A model generated the notes under the pieces. It was not told where the DNA came from. It searched no databases and saw nothing but the letters and a program-made list of their open reading frames with translations. 8,607 nucleotides of DNA from Zoogloeaceae bacterium (GTDB taxonomy: Bacteria; Pseudomonadota; Gammaproteobacteria; Burkholderiales; Rhodocyclaceae): the NCBI GenBank assembly GCA_031274855.1, contig JAISPO010000026.1:1-8607 (forward strand). The letters run 5' to 3'. Below, one piece after another: positions 6,205 through 8,607 of the stretch; within the stretch, counting starts at the first letter, position 1; each line of letters opens with the position of its first letter. The translations under genes were made by a program, and so were the position numbers.

Positions 6205-7595
6205 TGCGCGCGCGCGGCATTCAGCGGCGTTTACTGCAATGGGTGCTGGCGCCCCTGCTCGTTCTTTTCATGCTTGGGGTCTATAGCGATTTCCGTTTGG
6301 CCTACAAACCGGCGATTGACGCTTACGATCAGGCGCTCGTCGATACGGCGCTGGCGCTGGCGGTGTCGATGCGGCGGACGAACGGGCAGGTCGAAATGGC
6401 ACTGAGCGCGCAGGCCGATGCCGTGCTGCGGGTGGATCGCGCCGACCACATTTTCTTCGCCGCATTTACCGGCGACGGTCAACGCATCGCCGGTGATGCG
6501 TTGTTGCCCTACGCGCCGAATTCGCCGAACGCAGAGGGCGAGATTGAATATCGTGATCTGAATGTCGAAGGGCAGGATATCCGGCTGGCGACGATGCGCG
6601 TCGTGATTGACGGCGAAACGGTGTGGATAGAGGTTGCCGAAACCACACGCAAGCGCGTCGACCTGTTCTGGCGGGCCATCATGATGACGGCGGGCGCGGA
6701 TTTCCTTCAACTGCTGGCCGTGCTCGCCATCGTCGCCATCGGCGTCAGGGTCGGGCTGGCGCCGTTGGATCGCTTGCGGCAGGAAATCGAGCGGCGCTCG
6801 CCGCGCGACTTGCAACCGCTGCCGCTCGCAGACGTGCCGGAGGAAGCGCAGCCATTGATCGCCGCCCTGAACCGCCAGCTTGCGCTGCTCGATGAATCCA
6901 TCACAAGCCGCGACCGCTTTTTGCTCGACGCGGCCCATCAACTGAAAACGCCGCTGGCTGCGCTGCAAACTCAACTCGAACTTGCGATGCAGGAGGCCGA
7001 TCCTTCGGCTCGCCAAACCCGCTACAGGCAAATGGCGGAAGGCACGGCCAGAGCCAGCCACTTGGTGCATCAGTTACTGGCGCTGGCCCGCGCCGAGCCG
7101 AGCGCGGCTTTGACTGCGCCGAGTTCGCGCATCGACTTGAGCGCGCTCGCCGAGAAGATTGCCTCGACTCATCTCGATGCCGCCATCGCCAAAGAAATCG
7201 ACATCGGTTTTGAATTAACCGCCGCGCCGGTGATTGGCATTCCGTGGCTGTTGCAGGAGCTGATCGCCAATCTGGTCGACAACGCCCTGATCTACACGCA
7301 GTCCGGCGGCACGGTGACAGTCAGAACCGGCGTGCGCGACGGTCAGCCTTTTCTGGAAGTCGAGGACAACGGCCCGGGCATTCCGCCGGAACTGCGCGGC
7401 AAGGTATTCGACCGCTTCTTCCGCATTTCCGGCAGTGCCGGTGATGGCTGCGGGCTGGGGCTGTCCATCGTCAAAGAAATCGCAACCCGCCACAAAGGCG
7501 AAATCTCGCTGGCTACCGGCAAGGAAGGTGTGGGCACCATCGTCCGCGTGTCCTTTCCGCCATGCGCAGAGGCTGATATGGGGACAAGCCAGTGA
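6201..7595 (+). CDS. Membrane sensor histidine kinase (TctE/QseC-like)
   Basis: The 464-residue product is the sensor partner of the preceding regulator. A first membrane span (about residues 11-28) is followed by a periplasmic sensor region (about 29-160) of the kind seen in TctE/QseC kinases, then a second span (about 162-182) and a short linker. The dimerisation and phosphotransfer helix has HQLKTPLA with the phospho-accepting His246. The ATPase domain shows the N box (NLVDNALIYT, Asn361), the G1 box (DNGPGIPPE from Asp389), the F box (VFDRFFRI) and a G2 box (GDGCGLGLS). All catalytic elements are present, so it should be active. The sensor region has a single histidine and no cysteine, so it shows no obvious metal site. 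The start overlaps the regulator stop (ATGA at 6201-6204). An ATG at 6204 would remove one residue. The signal is unknown. Confidence 0.93.
   Translation: MMRARGIQRRLLQWVLAPLLVLFMLGVYSDFRLAYKPAIDAYDQALVDTALALAVSMRRTNGQVEMALSAQADAVLRVDRADHIFFAAFTGDGQRIAGDALLPYAPNSPNAEGEIEYRDLNVEGQDIRLATMRVVIDGETVWIEVAETTRKRVDLFWRAIMMTAGADFLQLLAVLAIVAIGVRVGLAPLDRLRQEIERRSPRDLQPLPLADVPEEAQPLIAALNRQLALLDESITSRDRFLLDAAHQLKTPLAALQTQLELAMQEADPSARQTRYRQMAEGTARASHLVHQLLALARAEPSAALTAPSSRIDLSALAEKIASTHLDAAIAKEIDIGFELTAAPVIGIPWLLQELIANLVDNALIYTQSGGTVTVRTGVRDGQPFLEVEDNGPGIPPELRGKVFDRFFRISGSAGDGCGLGLSIVKEIATRHKGEISLATGKEGVGTIVRVSFPPCAEADMGTSQ
7580..7584 (+). promoter_or_regulatory. Ribosome binding site supporting a GTG start for the efflux adaptor
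   Basis: GGGGA lies seven bases before the GTG at 7592, inside the end of the kinase gene. It supports a GTG start that overlaps the kinase stop (GTGA at 7592-7595). No ATG occurs in this frame before the conserved adaptor domain; the first in-frame ATG is at about 7934. Confidence 0.6.
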
Positions 7596-8607
7596 ATAAC
7601 GCGCAAGCCGCGAAACTACGGTTGATTTTTATCATCGGTATTGCCGCGGCAATCATTATTCCGGTCTGGTGGCTGTTTTCGCAAACGGCCGCGCCTGCCG
7701 CGTCGACCGGCGAGAGCATCCCCGCCGGTGCTTTCAAACCAAGCAAGGAGCAGTGGGCGAATCTCAAGCTCGCCCAAGTGAACCGCGCTTCGTTTCGCAG
7801 CGCGGTAACGACTGATGGAGTGATTGCTTTCAATGAAGACGCGCTGACGCCGGTGTTCTCTCCCTATTCGGGCCGCGTGACAAAGGTGATTGCCAAGGCC
7901 GGTGATATCGTTGCCAAGGGTGACCCCTTGCTGATGGTTGATGCCAGCGAGTATGTGCAGGCTGTCAATGATCTGGCCGCGGCCCAAACCCATTTGGAAA
8001 CCGCGCGGGCTGCCGAAAAGCGCCAGCGGGAATTGTTCGCGGCAGGCGCAGCCGCCGAGAAAGATTTGCGGCAAGCGCAAGCCGACCTCGCCAACGCGGA
8101 ATCCGTCTGGTCGGTCGCGCGTGGGCAGTTGCGCATTTTCGGCAAGAGCGACAGCGATATCGACCAACTGGGCAAGCATCGGCCCGCGACCGGCGAAGCC
8201 GTGGTCGCCGCGCCGATTGCCGGAACGATTACGCAGCGTCAGGTCGGCGTGGGGCAATACATCGTCAGCGCGGCGGCGGGCGCGGCCAATCCGGTGATGA
8301 CCATCGGCGACTTGTCGACCGTCTGGCTGGTGGCGAATGTGCGCGAGTCGGAAACGCCGCGCGTCAAAGCCGGTCAGTTGGCGGAGGTGACGGCACTGGC
8401 CCTGCCCAACGAAACCTTCAGCGGCAAAGTCGACTGGATAGGACCGGCGCTGGATCCGGCGACGCATCGCCTGCCGGTGCGCGTCACGGTCAAAAATCCG
8501 GCGGGCGTATTGAAGCCGCAGATGTTCGCCAGCTTCAGCATTATCACCAGCGACACCGTGACCTCGCTGGCGGTTCCCGAAAGCGCGCTGATTCACGATG
8601 GCGACAG
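7592..8607 (+). CDS. RND efflux periplasmic adaptor (HlyD/CzcB-like), 3' end outside the window
   Basis: Adaptors of this family join an inner-membrane RND pump to an outer-membrane channel and span the periplasm. The frame is open from the GTG at 7592 to the window end, giving 338 residues without a stop. An N-terminal hydrophobic helix (about residues 10-29) serves as signal or membrane anchor; there is no lipobox cysteine. The first lipoyl half begins at FSPYSGRV (from Phe89), an Ala/Gln/Glu-rich helical hairpin spans about 118-178, and the second lipoyl half begins near GEAVVAAPIAG (from 201). A beta-barrel region follows, with LSTVWLVANV and later LPVRVTVKN and LAVPESAL. The pattern is closest to the CzcB/CusB group of heavy-metal adaptors, but no His- or Met-rich metal site is visible in this part, so the substrate is left open. 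The pump and any outer-membrane gene presumably follow beyond the window. Confidence 0.9.
   Translation, partial: MNNAQAAKLRLIFIIGIAAAIIIPVWWLFSQTAAPAASTGESIPAGAFKPSKEQWANLKLAQVNRASFRSAVTTDGVIAFNEDALTPVFSPYSGRVTKVIAKAGDIVAKGDPLLMVDASEYVQAVNDLAAAQTHLETARAAEKRQRELFAAGAAAEKDLRQAQADLANAESVWSVARGQLRIFGKSDSDIDQLGKHRPATGEAVVAAPIAGTITQRQVGVGQYIVSAAAGAANPVMTIGDLSTVWLVANVRESETPRVKAGQLAEVTALALPNETFSGKVDWIGPALDPATHRLPVRVTVKNPAGVLKPQMFASFSIITSDTVTSLAVPESALIHDGD

Noticed and set aside
7440..7466. Cys417 in the G2 box of the kinase (GDGCGLGLS) as a possible redox switch
   Set aside because: From memory, a cysteine or serine at this place is common in TctE-type kinases, and nothing else in the sequence points to redox control.
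5527..7595. The possibility that this two-component system is the nitrate regulator of the nap operon (NarQP-like)
   Set aside because: The regulator is OmpR-type, not the NarL/FixJ type with a LuxR-like helix-turn-helix, the kinase lacks a NarX/NarQ P-box, and a strong terminator separates it from nap.
7616..8596. A 326-codon minus-strand open frame opposite the efflux adaptor
   Set aside because: The plus-strand frame has a clear adaptor fold pattern; the antisense translation is Arg/His/Gly-rich with no motif.

Overview
The window looks like chromosomal DNA from a GC-rich proteobacterium, most likely a betaproteobacterium (Rhodocyclaceae-like, by overall feel of the proteins). That placement is inference only, since no ribosomal or phylogenetic marker gene is present. 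All genes lie on the plus strand, are tightly packed, and fall into two transcription blocks separated by an intrinsic terminator near position 5450.

Block 1 (1 to about 5394) is a periplasmic nitrate reductase operon in the order napD (3' end only), napA, napG, napH, napB, napC. This is the Escherichia coli order (napFDAGHBC) from napD onward; anything upstream, such as napF or napE, is outside the window. NapD is the chaperone for the twin-arginine signal of NapA. NapA is the molybdenum and 4Fe-4S catalytic subunit and NapB its di-heme electron donor. NapC is a tetraheme membrane-anchored quinol dehydrogenase. NapG and NapH form a second, iron-sulfur quinol oxidation module. All cofactor-binding cysteines expected in each subunit are visible, so the operon looks intact. 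Several genes overlap by four bases (ATGA), which implies translational coupling.

A 132-base gap (5395-5526) holds a small GC hairpin, then a textbook rho-independent terminator with a T-rich tail, and probably the promoter of the next block.

Block 2 (5527 to the end) encodes an OmpR-type response regulator, a TctE/QseC-type sensor histidine kinase, and the first 338 residues of an RND efflux periplasmic adaptor (HlyD/CzcB-like). All three are joined by four-base start/stop overlaps. The most likely reading is a two-component system that controls the efflux pump encoded with it; the signal and the pump substrate cannot be read from the sequence.

I found no tRNA, rRNA, CRISPR array, insertion sequence or prophage gene, and no clearly undescribed system. 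The point most worth following up is the coupled kinase-efflux arrangement, in which neither the sensor domain nor the adaptor shows the metal-ligand clusters typical of metal efflux systems.
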